Below are positions 18,272 through 29,965 of a DNA stretch of 45,623 nt, in pieces. The notes beneath the pieces were generated by a model. That model ran no database searches. It was given only the letters and a program-made list of their open reading frames with translations, and had not been told where the DNA came from. Origin of the DNA: Bifidobacterium breve (GTDB taxonomy: Bacteria; Actinomycetota; Actinomycetes; S36-B12); contig CAMDKQ010000004.1 of assembly GCA_945901095.1 (NCBI GenBank), positions 1 through 45,623 on the forward strand, in the 5' to 3' direction. Each line of letters opens with the position of its first letter. The first letter of the stretch is position 1. The translations under genes and the position numbers were made by a program.

Positions 18272-19477
18272 TCAGGGCTCCTTGAGAATGTCGAGGCCAG
18301 GAAGGGTCTTCCCTTCGAGGAATTCAAGGCTGGCGCCGCCACCGGTGCTGATGTGACCGAAATCGGCTTCATCGAGTCCGAGGAGCCGGATAGCAGCAGC
18401 TGAGTCGCCACCACCGACGACGGTCATGGCATTCGATGCGGCGAGTGCCTCGGCAACAGCCCTCGTGCCAGACGCGAATGGCGCCATCTCGAAGACCCCC
18501 ATCGGGCCATTCCAGACGACAGTCGCCGCCTGAGCAATCTGCCCAGCGAACAGTGCCGCCGTCTTCGGCCCAATGTCTAGGCCTCGCCATCCTTCGGGAA
18601 TGGCGTCGGCAGTGACAACCTGCGTGGCAGCATCGGCCGAGAACGCATCGGCGATCACCACATCGACTGGGACGAGGAGATCAACCCCGCTCGCGCGTGC
18701 CTGCTCGATAAAGCCCTTCACCGTGTCGATCTGATCGGGCTCGAGGAGGGAATCCCCGACCGGATGGCCTGCTGCCGCAAGGAAGGTGAATGCCATGCCG
18801 CCGCCGATGAGCAGGCAGTCCACCCTCCCGATGAGATTGCCAATGACGCCGAGTTTGTCACTCACCTTCGAACCCCCGAGGATGACGACGTAAGGCCGGG
18901 CCGGGTCGGCGAGCAACTGCGCGAACACGGTTGCTTCCGTGTGGACGAGGCGGCCCGCTGCGCTCGGCAGGAACAGGGCGATATCGGTGACGGAAGCCTG
19001 CTCGCGGTGCACGACGCCGAAGCCATCAGAAACAAACAGGTCAGCGAGGCTTGCCAACTCGGCGGCGAGTGCAGCCCGCTCTTGCTGATCCTTGCTCGTC
19101 TCCCGGGCGTCAAACCTGATGTTCTCGAGCAATACGACGTCGCCGGGCTGCATCGCCGCGACCAGCGCTTGAGACTGCGGCCCGGTGATGTCATTGCCAA
19201 ATCCGACCGGTACTCCCATGAGCTCACCGAGCCGCACAGCGACCGGGCCTAGGCTCAACTCGGCGGAAGGACCACCCTTCGGGCGGCCAAGGTGGCTGAC
19301 AATGACGACCTTGGCCCCCGCCTGGCTCAGGTGGGTGATGGTGGGGAGGCTCGCACGGATCCGGCCATCGTCGGTGATGACACGGGTGCCATTCGAGCCC
19401 TTGGCGAGGGGGACATTGAAGTCCGATCGCACAAGGACCGTGCGCCCGGCAACCACAAGGTCGTCGAGTGACTTCAC
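18272..19477 (-). CDS. pgk: Phosphoglycerate kinase
   Basis: '[11 protein letters not shown]', 'VSHLGRPKG', '[11 protein letters not shown]', '[15 protein letters not shown]', '[11 protein letters not shown]', '[14 protein letters not shown]'. Confidence 0.97.
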   Translation of the reverse strand: MKSLDDLVVAGRTVLVRSDFNVPLAKGSNGTRVITDDGRIRASLPTITHLSQAGAKVVIVSHLGRPKGGPSAELSLGPVAVRLGELMGVPVGFGNDITGPQSQALVAAMQPGDVVLLENIRFDARETSKDQQERAALAAELASLADLFVSDGFGVVHREQASVTDIALFLPSAAGRLVHTEATVFAQLLADPARPYVVILGGSKVSDKLGVIGNLIGRVDCLLIGGGMAFTFLAAAGHPVGDSLLEPDQIDTVKGFIEQARASGVDLLVPVDVVIADAFSADAATQVVTADAIPEGWRGLDIGPKTAALFAGQIAQAATVVWNGPMGVFEMAPFASGTRAVAEALAASNAMTVVGGGDSAAAIRLLGLDEADFGHISTGGGASLEFLEGKTLPGLDILKEP

Positions 19478-19486
19478 GCCGGTGCC

Positions 19487-20551
<1,065 letters not shown>

Positions 20552-20583
20552 CTACCCGGCCAACAAGTCGAGTACCCGGTGAA

Positions 20584-21564
20584 TCAGGAGCCAATCATGT
20601 CCGGTTCGAGCGCAGACTCGGTATCAGGAATGCCAAGATCACTCGCCCGTTTATCAGCAAGGGCCAGGAGGCGGCGGATCCTGCCGGCGATAGCATCCTT
20701 GGTCATGGGTGGGTCGGCGAGAGCGCCAAGTTCTTCGAGGCTTGCCTGCTGATGCTCGAGACGCAGGCGCCCAGCAACGAGCAGGTGGTCTGGAATGTCA
20801 TCGGCCAAGATCTCCATTGCCCGAGCAACACGAGCTCCGGCAGCGACGGCCGCTCGTGCAGATCGCCGGAGGTTGGCATCATCGAAGTTCGCGAGGCGAT
20901 TCGCGGTTGCGCGCACCTCACGGCGCATCCGACGCTCCTCCCACGCCATTACAGATTCGTGGGCTCCAAGCCTGGTGAGCATCGCACCGATCGCGTCACC
21001 ATCACGGATGACCACCCGATCAACCTGGCGCACCTCACGTGACTTCGCGGGGATCCCGAGGCGACGCGCTGCGCCGACGAGCGCCAGTGCGGCCTCGGGC
21101 CCCGGGCAGGTGATCTCAAGGGACGAGGAACGCCCAGGTTCGGTGAGCGAACCATGCGCGACGAATGCTCCGCGCCACGCAGACTCACAATCGCAGACGG
21201 CCCCGGAGACGACGGCCGGAGGAAGGCCCCGAACGGGTCGGCCACTCGAGTCGATGATGCCGGTCTGGCGAGCGAGTACGTCGCCACCCTCAACGACCCG
21301 TACGAGGTACCTCGTTCCCTTACGTAGCCCGGCCTGCTGGACCATCGCGATATCGCAGGTGTGGCCGTAGATCTCAAAGAGGTCTTTTTTCAGTCGGCGA
21401 GCGGCAGCACCAGTGTCGAGCTCAGCCTCAATGACGATGTGCCCGGCAACGAGATGCAGGCCCCCTGCGAACCGTAGGATGCTTGAGACCTCGGCCTTGC
21501 GACAGCAGATCTTGGTGATCTCCACCCGGCTGAGCTCATCCTTCACCGCCGATGTCATCGCCAT
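20584..21564 (-). CDS. whiA: DNA-binding protein WhiA
   Basis: '[34 protein letters not shown]', homing-endonuclease-like body, C-terminal HTH '[17 protein letters not shown]'; next to yvcK/rapZ. Confidence 0.95.
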   Translation of the reverse strand: MAMTSAVKDELSRVEITKICCRKAEVSSILRFAGGLHLVAGHIVIEAELDTGAAARRLKKDLFEIYGHTCDIAMVQQAGLRKGTRYLVRVVEGGDVLARQTGIIDSSGRPVRGLPPAVVSGAVCDCESAWRGAFVAHGSLTEPGRSSSLEITCPGPEAALALVGAARRLGIPAKSREVRQVDRVVIRDGDAIGAMLTRLGAHESVMAWEERRMRREVRATANRLANFDDANLRRSARAAVAAGARVARAMEILADDIPDHLLVAGRLRLEHQQASLEELGALADPPMTKDAIAGRIRRLLALADKRASDLGIPDTESALEPDMIGS

Positions 21565-22565
21565 AGGGGTTCATCCTGCCACCTGCCAAGCACAGAACCG
21601 AATGACACGGCAAGTCTGCCAGGGTCGTGCTCGCCGCGGCGATCGCTCCCGGGGTATCCCACTGACGCAAGTTCTAGGCGCGCACCCATGTCCGCGCATA
21701 TCTGTCGAAGCGCCACCTCGTCATCGACGTTCGCTGGATCTGCCACGACGACATCGAGTCGAAGGTCAGGAACAAGCCGCTGCATGAAGTGCAGGTGGTC
21801 ATCGAGCGACGCCCCTGACGTCTCAGTATCACTCCCCGGATCGAGGTTCAGCACGAGCAGTTTGAGCGCCGGGCTTGCGCGTATCGCGGCGACCTGCGCA
21901 GGGATGAGCAGGTGTGGCATGACCGAGGTGAACCACGATCCCGGTCCGAGAATGATCGCATCGGCGACACCGAGGGCAGCGAGAGCATCAGGGCACGGTT
22001 CAGGTTCAGCCGGTTCCAGCCGGATTCCCAAGACATTCCCCATCGTCCCCGCGACGGCTGCCTGACCCTCCACGACGGAGACGACATCAGGTTCAGCCGG
22101 ATCGTGCCCGCGGACATCGGCAACAATCGCCACCGGAGTCACGCTGCACGGGAGGACCCGGCCATGAGCCTCCAACAGGGCTGCCCCCCAGTCGAGTCCG
22201 GTGACGGCATCGTGGGTCTCCTCCCACAGGGCGGTGATGAGGAGGTTCCCGAGTGAGTGCCCGGCCAGGTCGCCATCGCCACCAAAGCGATGCTGGATCA
22301 CCTGCCGCCAGGTTCGGCCCCAAGTGTCGTCGCCGCACAGGGCCGCCAGTGCCATTCGCAGGTCGCCGGGTGGTAGACCGCCAAATTCAGCGCGCAACCG
22401 CCCGCTGGACCCGCCATCATCGGCAACACCGACGATGGCCGTGATCTGATCGGTCACCCGGCGCAATGCCTTGAGGGTGGCCGCTAGGCCATGACCCCCG
22501 CCCAGAGCAACGACGCGCGGCCCGCTCCCCTGCCCGTCAAGACGCAGGCCAGAACCCCGAATCAC
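21555..22565 (-). CDS. YvcK/CofD-family gluconeogenesis factor
   Basis: '[41 protein letters not shown]', '[12 protein letters not shown]', '[16 protein letters not shown]'. Confidence 0.93.
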   Translation of the reverse strand: MIRGSGLRLDGQGSGPRVVALGGGHGLAATLKALRRVTDQITAIVGVADDGGSSGRLRAEFGGLPPGDLRMALAALCGDDTWGRTWRQVIQHRFGGDGDLAGHSLGNLLITALWEETHDAVTGLDWGAALLEAHGRVLPCSVTPVAIVADVRGHDPAEPDVVSVVEGQAAVAGTMGNVLGIRLEPAEPEPCPDALAALGVADAIILGPGSWFTSVMPHLLIPAQVAAIRASPALKLLVLNLDPGSDTETSGASLDDHLHFMQRLVPDLRLDVVVADPANVDDEVALRQICADMGARLELASVGYPGSDRRGEHDPGRLAVSFGSVLGRWQDEPLWR

Positions 22566-23443
22566 TCCCGGCCCAAATCACGATGCATGACGAGGGTCTC
22601 CATGCCGCCGAGCCGCAGTCGAGCGCCCAGTTCTTCGGCCATCGCCACGCTTCGGTGCTTCCCGCCCGTGCATCCCACCGCGATCGTGACGTAGCGCTTG
22701 CCCTCATCGAGATATCCAGGTGTGACGAGAGCGATTTGCGCAGAAAAAATCTCGAGAAACCGCTGCGCGGTATCGGTCGCGAGAACTGTCGACGAGACGG
22801 CCAAGTCCCGTCCGGTGAGAGGGCGCAACTCCGGGTTCCAGTGGGGATTCGGCAGAAACCGAACGTCGGCGACCATGTCAGCGTCGACGGGAATGCCATA
22901 TTTGAACCCGAACGACATGACAGTCGCATGGAGTGCCCGAGGGTCACCTTCGGCGAATGCGGCCTCCACCTTGCGGCGCAGGTCGTGGACATTAAGGGTC
23001 GAAGTGTCGATGACGACATCGGCATTGGCACGTAGGTCGCCAAGGATGGCGCGCTCAGCTCGCAACCCGTCGACGATGCGATTGGAGCCCTGAAGCGGAT
23101 GGGGCCGCCGAGAACTCTCGAACCGGCGCACAAGGACTTCGTCGGATGACTCGAGGAAGAGGGTGCGGACCCCGATGCCGACCGCAGGAAGGGCCTCGAG
23201 CGCCTGACTCAGGTGCGTGAAGAACGACTTGCCTCGCACATCGACGACAACAGCCATTTTGGTGATGTCATCGGATGCTCGGGCCAGTTGCACCGCTTGC
23301 TGCAGGAGGGATGGCGGCAGGTTGTCAATGACAAACCAACCCAGATCTTCAAGTGCCCGCGCGGCGGTCGAACGACCGGCCCCTGACATGCCGGTGACGA
23401 GCGCGACCTCAAGATCGACCCCGATCGAAACATTCGTGCTCAC
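22562..23443 (-). CDS. rapZ: RapZ-family nucleotide-binding protein / RNase adapter
   Basis: 'VTGMSGAGRSTAARALEDLGWFVIDNLPP', 'FLESSDEVLVRRFESSRRPHPL', 'GCTGGKHRSVAMAEEL'. Confidence 0.95.
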   Translation of the reverse strand: MSTNVSIGVDLEVALVTGMSGAGRSTAARALEDLGWFVIDNLPPSLLQQAVQLARASDDITKMAVVVDVRGKSFFTHLSQALEALPAVGIGVRTLFLESSDEVLVRRFESSRRPHPLQGSNRIVDGLRAERAILGDLRANADVVIDTSTLNVHDLRRKVEAAFAEGDPRALHATVMSFGFKYGIPVDADMVADVRFLPNPHWNPELRPLTGRDLAVSSTVLATDTAQRFLEIFSAQIALVTPGYLDEGKRYVTIAVGCTGGKHRSVAMAEELGARLRLGGMETLVMHRDLGRE

Positions 23444-25371
23444 GCGGAACCCTCCCGTGGATGAAGCGTCGAGTAGATTGTGGCACCAAGCGCAGGCCCG
23501 ATGCCCTCCACCACCAAGAGTTCATCCACGGTCGCCATCGCAACCTTCTTGGCACTGCCAAAATGCTTCACGAGCGCCTTTGCGCGCTTTGGACCAAGAC
23601 CCGGGATTCCGTCAAGGACGCTCGTGGTTGCCCGCTGACCCCGACGCTTGCGATGCAGACCGATGGCACTTCGGTGGGCCTCGTCGCGGATCCGCTGCAG
23701 CAGGTAGAGCCCCTCGCTCGTTCGAGGCAGGATCACCGGATCAGGGTCGTCCGGCAGCCACACCTCTTCGAGTCGCTTCGCAAGACCGATGACCGGGACG
23801 TCGGTAACCCCCGCCGCCATGAGGGCGTCCTGCGCTGCCCGCACCTGTGGCTGACCGCCATCAATGACGAGCAAGCCGGGCGCGTAGGCGAAAGCCCGTC
23901 GCTCCGTACGGGCCGCCGCTACGTCACTATCACTAACCTCAGTTTTGGAATCCGTCGTCTCCTCGTCAGCCTCTCGCCTCGCGAAGCGGCGCTGAACCAC
24001 CTCCGCCACCGCCCCGGTGTCATCGGCCGTAACCGTCCTGATGATGAATGACCGGTAATCACGCTTTTTCGGCAGCCCGTCCTCGAAGACAACGAGTGAT
24101 GCCACGGTGTCTTGACCTTGAAGCGTCGAGATGTCGATGCACTCGATGCGAAGGGGCGCATCAGGAAGGTCCAGCGCCTCCTGGAGTTCTTGCAGGGCTT
24201 TGCTCCGCGTCGTGAGATCGGTCGATCGCTTGAGCTTGTGCTGGGCGAGCGAGTGGCTGGCATTGAGGAGCGCGGTATCCATGAGGCTGCGCTTGTCCCC
24301 ACGCTGCGGCACCCGCACATCAACCTTCGACCCACGCACCTCCGACAGCCAGTCCGACCAGGCTGAGCCGGATTCCGGATCGCATGACACGAGAACCTCA
24401 CGGGGGATGTCGAGGTCGACTCCGTCGACATAGATCCGCTGGAGGATGCGCTCTAGGTACCCGGAACTTGGCAGATCCTCCGACTTCTCGAGGATAAATC
24501 CGCGTTCACCCCGGATACGCCCCCCACGGACATGGAAGACTTGGGCGGACGCCTCAAGTGGATCCTCTACCATTGCAACGACATCTGCGTCGGTGCTGTC
24601 GGTGAACACGACGGCATTGCGCTCGAGGGCCCGCCTGAGCACACCGATCCGGTCGCGTAGGCGCCCCGCTTCCTCATAGGCCTGCGAGTCGGCCGCGGAC
24701 TGCATTTTCCGCTCGAGATCGCGAACGAATCGATCCGACTGGCCGGCCATGAAAGTGCAGAAGTCATCCACCAGGGAGCGGTGCTCTTGCGCCGTGACAC
24801 GTCCGACGCAGGGGGCGCTGCACTTGTCGATATATCCAAGGAGGCACGGACGCCCGATCCCCTGCGCCCTTCGAAACACGCCGTCGCGACAGGACCGGAT
24901 CGGAAAAACCTTGAGCAACTCATCGACCGTGCCGCGGATGGCCCAGGCGTGGGCGTACGGTCCGAAGTACCGAGTGCCCTTGCGCTTTGCCTCACGGACA
25001 ACTGAAACGCGCGGGATCTCATCGCCGACCGTGACCGCGAGGTACGGGTAGGTCTTGTCATCGCGGAATCTGACGTTGAACCGCGGGTCGTACTCCTTGA
25101 TCCACGCATACTCGAGGGTGAGTGCCTCGACCTCGTTACCAACGACCACCCAGTCCACGTCAACTGCAGTGCCAACCATCGATGCCGTGCGGGGGTGCAT
25201 ACCCGATGGATCTTGGAAGTAGCTCGTCAGGCGAGAACGCAGATTCCTTGCCTTGCCGACGTAAATCACTTGACCGCGTGCATCTCGAAAACGGTAGACG
25301 CCCGGGTTCGTCGGGATGGTGCCTGTGGCCGGGCGTAGTGGGGATTTCGGTGAGGACGTGGCTCCAGTCAC
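23440..25371 (-). CDS. uvrC: Excinuclease ABC subunit C
   Basis: 'NPGVYRFRDARGQVIYVGKARNLRSRLTSYF' GIY-YIG, 'RIECIDISTLQGQDTVASLVVFEDG', C-terminal HhH. Confidence 0.97.
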   Translation of the reverse strand: MTGATSSPKSPLRPATGTIPTNPGVYRFRDARGQVIYVGKARNLRSRLTSYFQDPSGMHPRTASMVGTAVDVDWVVVGNEVEALTLEYAWIKEYDPRFNVRFRDDKTYPYLAVTVGDEIPRVSVVREAKRKGTRYFGPYAHAWAIRGTVDELLKVFPIRSCRDGVFRRAQGIGRPCLLGYIDKCSAPCVGRVTAQEHRSLVDDFCTFMAGQSDRFVRDLERKMQSAADSQAYEEAGRLRDRIGVLRRALERNAVVFTDSTDADVVAMVEDPLEASAQVFHVRGGRIRGERGFILEKSEDLPSSGYLERILQRIYVDGVDLDIPREVLVSCDPESGSAWSDWLSEVRGSKVDVRVPQRGDKRSLMDTALLNASHSLAQHKLKRSTDLTTRSKALQELQEALDLPDAPLRIECIDISTLQGQDTVASLVVFEDGLPKKRDYRSFIIRTVTADDTGAVAEVVQRRFARREADEETTDSKTEVSDSDVAAARTERRAFAYAPGLLVIDGGQPQVRAAQDALMAAGVTDVPVIGLAKRLEEVWLPDDPDPVILPRTSEGLYLLQRIRDEAHRSAIGLHRKRRGQRATTSVLDGIPGLGPKRAKALVKHFGSAKKVAMATVDELLVVEGIGPALGATIYSTLHPREGSA

Positions 25372-25374
25372 GAG

Positions 25375-25797
25375 TCAGGGAAGAACGACGTTGTCACCCT
25401 GCACCGTCACGATCGCCGAGGTGAGGCCCTCGGTCGCCGGCCCCTGCAGCACCACACCGTCGACCGCGGAGAACCGTGAACCGTGACACGGGCAGATGAT
25501 CTCGTTCTCTACGACCTCGGACACTAGGCAGCCCTGATGTGGGCATACTGCGGTGAATGCCTTGATCGAGCCTTCGTTCGGCTGCGTCACTACGACTGCG
25601 ACCTCTTCGTTGACGAAGCCACCGCCGACTGGGACATCGCCGAGCGACGCAATGACGACTCCCTGGCCATCGGGCGCGGGGCCTGTTACTGCCGAGGCCT
25701 CCGCGGCCCCGGTTTCCGATCCTCCTCCGCAGGCGGCGAGTATGCCGCCGACCGCAATGGCACCACTGACCTGAAGGACTGTACGACGTTCAACCAT
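25375..25797 (-). CDS. Rieske [2Fe-2S] protein with Tat/lipoprotein-like signal
   Basis: 'VERRTVLQVSGAIAVGGILAACGGG' signal; cluster motifs 'CPHQGC' and 'CPCHGSRF'. Confidence 0.9.
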   Translation of the reverse strand: MVERRTVLQVSGAIAVGGILAACGGGSETGAAEASAVTGPAPDGQGVVIASLGDVPVGGGFVNEEVAVVVTQPNEGSIKAFTAVCPHQGCLVSEVVENEIICPCHGSRFSAVDGVVLQGPATEGLTSAIVTVQGDNVVLP

Positions 25798-25822
25798 GAC
25801 TAACTCCCTTCGATGACTCAGG

Positions 25823-28765
25823 CTATTTCACGACGGTTCGGGGTGCGCGAGCGGCCTTGGCAGGAACCTTGGCCGGAACCTTCGCAGGAGCCTTGGCCGG
25901 AGTTTTTCGCGGTGCCTTGGCCGGGGCCTCCGCAGTCAGCATGCCCGCGAGGAATTCGCCGGTGTAACTCCCGGGCGTGCCGGCGATCTGCTCAGGGGTT
26001 CCTGCCCCGACGACAAAGCCTCCACCCGACCCACCCTCAGGCCCCATGTCGATGACCCAATCCGCGGTCTTGATGACATCGAGGTTGTGCTCGATGACAA
26101 GGACGGTGTTGCCCTTGTCAACGAGTGAGTGGAGCACCCCGAGGAGTTTGCGGATGTCCTCGAAGTGGAGCCCGGTCGTCGGCTCATCGAGCACGTAGAT
26201 GGTGCGTCCGGTCGAGCGCTTCTGCAGTTCTGCGGCCAGTTTCACACGCTGGGCCTCGCCGCCCGAAAGGGTTGGCGCCGACTGACCCATGCGCACATAG
26301 CCGAGGCCGACGTCGACGAGGGTCGCGAGGTGGCGGGCAATCGGCGGAACCGCCGCAAAGAACTCGAGAGCCTCCTCGATCGGCATGTCGAGCGCCTCAG
26401 CAATCGTCTTCCCCTTGAATCGCACCTCGAGGGTCTCGCGGTTGTAGCGCTTACCGAGGCAGACCTCGCAGGGTACGTAGACGTCAGGTAGGAAATTCAT
26501 TTCGATCTTGAGGGTGCCGTCACCTGAGCAGGACTCGCAGCGGCCACCCTTCACGTTGAAGGAGAACCTTCCCTGGAGATAGCCGCGTACTTTCGCCTCG
26601 GGAGTCTCGGCGAAGAGTTTGCGGATGTGGTCAAAGACGCCTGTGTAGGTCGCGGGGTTGCTTCGTGGAGTGCGCCCAATCGGGCTTTGATCGACGTGGA
26701 CAACCTTGTCGACGTGCTCGAGGCCATCAACCCGCTTGTGTCGGCCGGGAACGATGCGGGCGCCATTGAGGTCCCGGGCGAGGACGTTGTAGAGGACGTC
26801 ATTCACGAGGGTTGACTTCCCGGAACCGCTGACCCCTGTCACCGCGACGAGGCATCCGAGCGGGAATGACACAGTGACGTCGCGCAAGTTGTGCTCGCGC
26901 GCACTGTGGACCGTGATCTCGCGATCCTGTCGAGGACGCCGGATCGCTGGAATCGCGATGGACCTTCTCCCGGTGAGGTACTGGCCCGTGATGGAGTCGG
27001 GGTGATTGAGGAGGTCGTCGACCGGACCGCTCACGACGATGTGGCCGCCGTGCTCACCGGCGCCCGGGCCGATGTCGACCACCCAGTCGGCGACTCGAAT
27101 GGTGTCCTCATCATGCTCGACGACGATGAGGGTGTTGCCAAGGTCGCGTAGCCGAATGAGGGTCTCAATAAGTCGACGATTATCGCGCTGGTGGAGCCCG
27201 ATGCTCGGCTCGTCGAGAACGTACAGCACTCCGACCAGCCCCGAGCCGATTTGCGTGGCGAGCCGGATTCGCTGCGCCTCACCGCCCGCCAAGGTGGCGG
27301 ATGGCCGATCGAGGGAGAGGTAATGCAGGCCGACGTCGACCAAGAACTGCAGTCGCTCATTCACCTCCTTGAGGACCCGGCTCGCGATCGCTGCATCACG
27401 GCTCGACAGTACGAGTCCACCGAGCATGGCGGAGAGTTCACCGATTGGCAGGGCCGCAATCTCGGCGATCGAGTGACCCGACATGGTGACCGCGAGGGTG
27501 AGCGGCTTGAGCCGCGTGCCACCGCAGCCCTGACACGGTACCTCTCGCATGAAGCCTTCGAACTTCTCGCGGACGGCGTCACTTTCCGACTCCGAGTGCC
27601 GCCGCTCGATGTAGGGGATGACTCCCTCATAGGTTGTCGTATACGACCGCGTGCGTCCGTAGCGGTTCTTGTACCTCACAAGCACCTCGGTCGGAAAGCC
27701 GAAGAGGATCGCCTTGCGAGCCTTTGCAGGCAGATCCGACCACCGGGTATTCATGTCAATCTCGAGGTCCTCGCATAGCGCCTCGAGCAGCCTGCCGAAG
27801 TAGTCCGATACGTTTCCACCCGCCCATGGCGCAATGACGCCCTCGTTCAAGGTGAGATCGGGATTCGGGGTGACGAGCTCCTCATCGACCTCCCTGCGGG
27901 TGCCAAGACCGGTACACACCGGGCAGGCACCGAAGGGCGAGTTGAAGGAGAAGGATCGCGGCTCAAGTTCCTCGAAGGAGAGCCCATCCTTGATGCACGC
28001 GAGGTGCTCACTGAAGACCCGCTCCCGGTTCGGGTCGCCCTCCTCGAGGTCGACGAAATCGAGGACGACAAGTCCACTGCTGAGCTTCAGCGCCGTCTCA
28101 ACTGAGTCGGTGAGACGGCGGCGCGAGTCGGGCTTCACCGCGAGACGGTCGACCACCACCTCGATCGTGTGCTTCTCCTGCTTCTTCAGCGTCGGCACCT
28201 CATCGAGGCCAACCACCGTTCCATCAACGCGGACCCGCGAGTAGCCCTGGGTCTGCAACTGGCGGAAGAGCTCGCCGTACTCCCCCTAACGCTCGCGCAC
28301 CACCGGCGCGAGGACCTGGAATCTGGATTCAGCAGGCAGTTCGAGGACCTGATCGACGATCTGCTGTGGTGTCTGGCGCGCGATGACCGCGCCGCACTCG
28401 GGGCAGTGCGGCACGCCGATGCGCGCATACAGGAGCCTGAGGTAGTCATAGACCTCAGTGATCGTGCCGACCGTCGAACGGGGATTGCGTGATGTCGACT
28501 TCTGGTCGATGGACACTGCGGGCGACAAACCCTCGATGAAGTCGACGTCGGGCTTGTCCATCTGGCCGAGGAACTGGCGCGCATAGGCCGACAGGCTCTC
28601 GACATAGCGGCGCTGACCCTCGGCGAAGATGGTGTCGAAGGCTAGGCTCGATTTCCCCGAACCGGATAGCCCGGTGAACACGATGAGTGCATCCCGCGGC
28701 AAGTCAAGGGAGACATCCTTAAGATTGTGCTCGCGGGCACCTCGTACGACGAGCCGGTCTCCCAC
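25823..28765 (-). pseudogene. uvrA: Excinuclease ABC subunit A interrupted by an in-frame TAG (28286-28288)
   Basis: N-terminal ORF 28286..28765 ([40 protein letters not shown]...[10 protein letters not shown]) and C-terminal ORF 25823..28258 share the same frame; reading through gives ...[27 protein letters not shown]..., continuous with canonical UvrA. Confidence 0.9.
25853..25930 (-). repeat. Degenerate short tandem repeat coding for the UvrA K/A/P tail
   Basis: Plus strand 'ccttggcaggaaccttggccggaaccttcgcaggagccttggccgg...' encodes [27 protein letters not shown] at the uvrA C-terminus. Confidence 0.7.
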
Positions 28766-28809
28766 GACACTTCCTTCCTAATGATCCACCACGTTGAGAG
28801 GACAGTCCA

Positions 28810-29463
28810 ATGTATACCGGCACCGTGACAGTCGCTGGTCCTGCCGATATTCGCGAGCTCCCCATGCTCATCATCAGCAAGCTGGCCGTCGGGCCCTATG
28901 ACAACAATGCCTATCTACTTCGGTGCCGGGCGACGGGTGCCTCGGTGCTCATCGACGCCGCTGCAGAGCCGGAGCGCCTGCTCGCGCTCTGCGGCGAGAC
29001 TCCCCCAGAACTCGTTGTAACGACGCATGCACATGCCGATCACTGGCAGGCCCTCGCCGAGATCGTGGAGGCCACCGGTGCGCGTACCGCAGCCGGTGTC
29101 AATGATGCGCCGGATATTCCGGTCCCGACCGAGGTCGGCGTGAGCGATGGTGACGTCATCGGATTCGGACGGATTGAGCTCACCGCGATCGAGATCGTCG
29201 GCCACACCCCAGGATCCATCGCCCTGCTATACAACGACCCGCAGGGACCACCGCACCTCTTCACCGGTGATTGCCTGTTTCCCGGCGGACTCGGCAACAC
29301 CAAGGGTGATGCAGATCGTTTTGCCTCACTCCTCACAGACGTCTCCAAGAAGCTCTTTGCCCGCTTGCCGGACGAAACTTGGGTTTACCCGGGCCACGGC
29401 CATGACACGACCCTAGGAGCCGAACGTCCGCACCTCGAGGAGTGGCGCGAACGCGGTTGGTGA
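28810..29463 (+). CDS. MBL-fold metallo-hydrolase (glyoxalase II-like)
   Basis: 'VVTTHAHADHWQAL', 'IVGHTPGSIALLY', 'FTGDCLFPGGLGNT', 'VYPGHGHDTTLGAERPHLEEW'. Real start may be 28864 (MLIISKLAVGPYDNNAYLL). Confidence 0.9.
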   Translation: MYTGTVTVAGPADIRELPMLIISKLAVGPYDNNAYLLRCRATGASVLIDAAAEPERLLALCGETPPELVVTTHAHADHWQALAEIVEATGARTAAGVNDAPDIPVPTEVGVSDGDVIGFGRIELTAIEIVGHTPGSIALLYNDPQGPPHLFTGDCLFPGGLGNTKGDADRFASLLTDVSKKLFARLPDETWVYPGHGHDTTLGAERPHLEEWRERGW

Positions 29464-29469
29464 GCCACC

Positions 29470-29961
29470 TCAAGCAGATGCGTCGACAATCCCTGTAGCA
29501 AACGCCCAGAGGTCGTAGTCATCGAGCGTGATCCCCGGGATTCCACTCACCTCAAGCGCGCACGCGATCTGGGTGCGGTGCTCGGTGGAGTGGTAGCAGG
29601 CTTGCGCAAGGACGATCGACCGCATCGCCGATCGAGTTCCGTCCTCGTCTTCGAAATGAACTTCCTCGTCGGCCTTTGATGCTTCCGTGAGCAGAACGTC
29701 ATTGAGTGCACGCAGACGCTGGCGCAGCGCATCGAGGTCAGCCGGGTTCCTCGGCAGTACGAGATCAGTCCACGGTATCCCGGTCAGGCAGAAGCAAAAC
29801 CACTCCGCGCTCCCGACCATGTGCCGTGCGAGGTGCGACACGGTCCAGTCCTTCGGCCCGTAGGTGGCGTCGAGTGCTTCGGAGGGGAGGGTCGCCATCT
29901 GCTCGAAGAGCAGGTCATCAGCCCACCGCAGATGACGAAGCGCTGTCGTCATTTCGACCAT
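29470..29961 (-). CDS. DinB/mycothiol-dependent maleylpyruvate isomerase-like protein
   Basis: 'TTALRHLRWADDLLFEQMATLPSEAL', 'WTVSHLARHMVGSAEWF', 'HSTEHRTQI' (His motif of the DinB fold); start at 29961, just after the terC stop. Confidence 0.8.
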   Translation of the reverse strand: MVEMTTALRHLRWADDLLFEQMATLPSEALDATYGPKDWTVSHLARHMVGSAEWFCFCLTGIPWTDLVLPRNPADLDALRQRLRALNDVLLTEASKADEEVHFEDEDGTRSAMRSIVLAQACYHSTEHRTQIACALEVSGIPGITLDDYDLWAFATGIVDASA

Positions 29962-29965
29962 TTCC

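Noticed and set aside
25853-25930. Tandem repeat as CRISPR or intergenic satellite
   Set aside because: In frame within the uvrA C-terminus; short degenerate units with no spacers.
25823-28258. A separate, shorter UvrA paralogue
   Set aside because: Same frame as 28286..28765 and exactly continuous with canonical UvrA when the TAG is read through; it is one interrupted gene.
28286-28288. Amber recoding (pyrrolysine-like or reassigned TAG)
   Set aside because: TAG serves as a normal stop in tkt, potD, the amidohydrolase gene and rpsA in this window; no recoding machinery seen.
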